DNA from: Steromphala cineraria
Lineage: Eukaryota; Mollusca; Gastropoda; Trochida; Trochidae
Length of the DNA: 64,000 nucleotides
Direction: 5' to 3'
Assembly (NCBI GenBank): GCA_916613615.1
Contig: OU744734.1
Coordinates: forward strand, 31,752,301-31,816,300
Shown: positions 61,951 to 64,000 of the stretch, in pieces
Numbering within the stretch: position 1 is the stretch's first letter
Layout of the letters: each line of letters starts with the position of its first letter
The notes under the pieces: generated by a model
The model's database searches: none
Seen by the model: only the letters and a program-made list of their open reading frames with translations
Told to the model about the DNA's origin: nothing
Position numbers and translations under genes: made by a program

Positions 61951-63180
61951 CTGAACTGGCTGACTCAGTTACAATAAAGTATGTGACACCTGGATCACTT
62001 TAATTACTATATATTATTATAATTAATCTATAAAACAGATAGAATTTGAACTAATAATTTGACATTTGAATTAGTAAATGATTTTTATACTTATTTATGA
62101 TTATTGTAATACCATTTATTAGCCCCAAAAAGTTACAAATAAATGTAAAGAAATGAATGAAAAATAGTGAAAAGATTTTGAACTATTTGAATTTCAATTA
62201 TTATTACCTTCAAGACTATTTCTACAACTGTCAGGCTTGTTTATTACTATCATAATCATGTTTAGTAATTAAAAAAAAAAAAAAAATTAAATGCTTATCT
62301 AATCAATGGAATACCTTCAGGTGTCAGGATTTTAAAATCTAGACTTCTTTATAACCAAAAATAAATAATAAAAAATGATATGTATCTAGATAATTTGGAG
62401 AATAATAACATTTGAATACAAAAAAAATCAAAGAATATACAATAATTTAAGAATTGAACAGAAATACTTTCATTGAAAATCTATATGATCGAACTTTAAG
62501 AATTGTATTAAAACTAAATGTGTACTGAACTAATGCCAAAAATTAGTTAATTGATATATCAAAAGTCTTCATAAGAATTTGTAATCAAGTGTTCCCTCAT
62601 GTATTTACAGTATACAATCAACATGTCTGGGTGTTTACAAATTAAAATGTCAGTAATCAGGTACATTTATTTGCAAATTGGATTGCAATTGTCTAATCTA
62701 CAGTCAAGGAATATACAGCATGTTTATTCAAGAATTAAATCAGGATTAAGAACAGAATAGCAATGTGACTCAAATTGGCCAGTTTTTAAACTGTTTGTTT
62801 ATTTAGCAATTTAGTGTACTTACTATAATGACACTGCCTCCTTATCCCCTCATGTTGCCAGGTCTGTGTATTGTAAGCTTCAGTGGTCACCTTAAATAAA
62901 CAATTTATATATTACAGTCCTTATTTGAAAGGAACAGGTATAGGGAAAGAATAACTGAATCTAATTATTCAGTTATATATAAGCAATATATGAAGAGTTA
63001 GCAGATAGAATTTGAACTAATAAGTTGACATTTGAATAAATCAATAACTTTGATAGTAATTTGGTTTTTATAGCAATCATTTTGTTAAGATAATTTTATC
63101 AATTCAAAAGGTTTATGAAACAATTTGAATTTGCATTAACTATCAAAACTTCATGGTAGATTACACATTGGTAAACTAGT
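61951..63180. other. AT-rich non-coding DNA
   Basis: No gene was found. A 16-base A run stands at 62,271-62,286 without a recognisable retroposon body beside it. Much of 62,720-63,090 is the second copy of the segmental duplication. Confidence 0.6.
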
Positions 63181-63181
63181 T

Positions 63182-63708
63182 ATCAAATAGAAACTTTAAA
63201 GTGACACAGAGTAACTTTCTTAAAATTTTATTTGGTTTTGATAAGCTACAAAATATCTAATATGCTGATTGAAGTTCATATCTCATCACTGGACTTACAG
63301 ATATATCCATTTATGCATAATATCTCTAAAATGCTTGATTTTATGGAAAAATCACGAAAACATCTCAAATACGTTTAATATTCAAAATTATGCATCCAAT
63401 TAATCTATCTATTAGTTACAATATCTAATAAACTCTATCGAATCGAATATATCTTCCTGTCAGCTTATGACAAGGTTTCAAAATTACGTTTGGCGAATTT
63501 GCGCGCGCCACCCGAGCCACATTGTCCGGTTTTCGATCAAAATCCCGACTTTGAATGGCCGTATTTTCGCTCTAATGTACTAATTGACCTTTAACTTGCT
63601 ATTTTCAGTAACAGTAGGTGGGACCCGATGTAATAACATCGATTTCAAAATTTGACATAAGTGATTCTATCAACATACTCTGTGTCTCTTTAATAGTTTC
63701 TATTTGAT
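63182..63708. mobile_element. TTAA-flanked MITE with AGTGACACAGAGTA ends
   Basis: AGTGACACAGAGTA (63,200-63,213) and TACTCTGTGTCTCT (63,676-63,689) form 14-bp TIRs with one mismatch, flanked by TTAA at 63,196-63,199 and 63,690-63,693. The inverted similarity continues outside TTAA (ATCAAATAGAAAC at 63,182-63,194 and GTTTCTATTTGAT at 63,696-63,708). Either the true TIR is longer, or a TTAA-specific MITE landed in a small palindrome. The interior is non-coding and has one GC-rich patch (GCGAATTTGCGCGCGCCACC). No transposase is present. Confidence 0.72.
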
Positions 63709-64000
63709 GAACATTTATTAATTGTACAGAAATGGACACACTTGAAAATCTATTTGATCAATCAAATATATATAGAATTCATTGCAAAAGTTTTTTATAA
63801 TAAGTCTTTAAAGATCATAAGCAATTTAAATCAAGTGCTCCCACATATCTATGATATACAATTGACCTGTCTGGATGTTTACAAATAAAACAGTCAGTTA
63901 ATTAAGTCCATTTACAATTCAAAGTTTCAATCGAAGTTTATTTCTCGAAAAACCACCCACGGTGGTACAAGAGAATACAAAAATACATATATACATATTA
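63709..64000. other. AT-rich DNA at the window end
   Basis: Part of this resembles 62,460-62,700 (GAAAATCTAT, TGTTTACAAAT), as a third diverged copy of the local duplication. Nothing else is recognised. Confidence 0.45.

Larger units (their letters stand above)
60990..63180. repeat. Diverged tandem segmental duplication
   Basis: The sequence before and after the minisatellite recurs about 1.75 kb and 1.0 kb downstream. GGTCTGTGTATTGTAAGCTT is at 61,168 and 62,860. TGTTTGTTTATTTAGCA is at 61,091 and 62,800. CAGATAGAATTTGAACTAAT is at 62,036 and 63,003. A third partial copy of later sequence is visible (TCAAGTGTTCCCTCATG near 62,585 against TCAAGTGCTCCCACATA near 63,831). Copy 1 contains the long minisatellite, while copy 2 has only one degenerate unit-like segment (near 62,926-62,960). 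Confidence 0.75.

Noticed and set aside
62271..62286. A16 run as a retroposon poly(A) tail
   Set aside because: No retroposon body or flanking duplication was seen beside it.

Overview
The window looks like nuclear DNA from an invertebrate animal, most likely a lophotrochozoan such as a mollusc. The basis is the AT-rich, intron-sized non-coding DNA, several nested non-autonomous DNA transposons, three very long minisatellites and GAGTGAGTGA-type tracts. The phylum is an inference, not something a marker gene shows. I see no convincing protein-coding gene, rRNA, tRNA or CRISPR array in 64 kb.

Layout: (1) 1-44,790 is the interior and right edge of a giant minisatellite. Its core unit is about 53 bp, lengthened in 9-bp steps to 62 bp or more. 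Each unit carries a small dyad, a TATA-box-like TATATAAG on the minus strand, an ACACACAACAAT linker and a pure pyrimidine tract. Units are arranged in higher-order blocks (for example 774, 1,531, 1,533, 1,970 and about 2,300-2,400 bp). (2) 44,790-45,864 is a roughly 1.07-kb element with 27-bp perfect terminal inverted repeats. It is inserted in the last array unit, and its interior is built from a degenerate GTCGT-containing motif recurring every 10-12 bp. The last 24 bp of the array follow it. (3) 45,889-48,010 is AT-rich DNA with one long hairpin and a CRE pair. (4) 48,011-55,808 is a large imperfect inverted repeat whose arms have been split by younger insertions: a 911-bp element with a 5-bp target duplication, a 1.2-kb GTTGTAAC-rich element holding a 41-bp-arm foldback, a 147-bp hAT-like MITE, and a 2.39-kb TTAA-flanked element that itself holds a 600-bp element. 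For two of these insertions the opposite arm of the inverted repeat preserves the empty site. (5) 55,961-59,046 is a 58-bp minisatellite, free of stop codons on the minus strand in its consensus, with an internal 1,066-bp duplication. (6) 59,047-64,000 is AT-rich DNA with a 29/30/33-bp minisatellite inside a tandem segmental duplication and a TTAA-flanked MITE near 63.2-63.7 kb.

The pieces do not form a gene pathway. The window is best read as satellite and transposon-rich heterochromatin or a satellite edge. Its most notable features are the promoter-like repeat unit, the helically spaced motif inside the edge element, and the transposon nest whose insertion order can be read directly.
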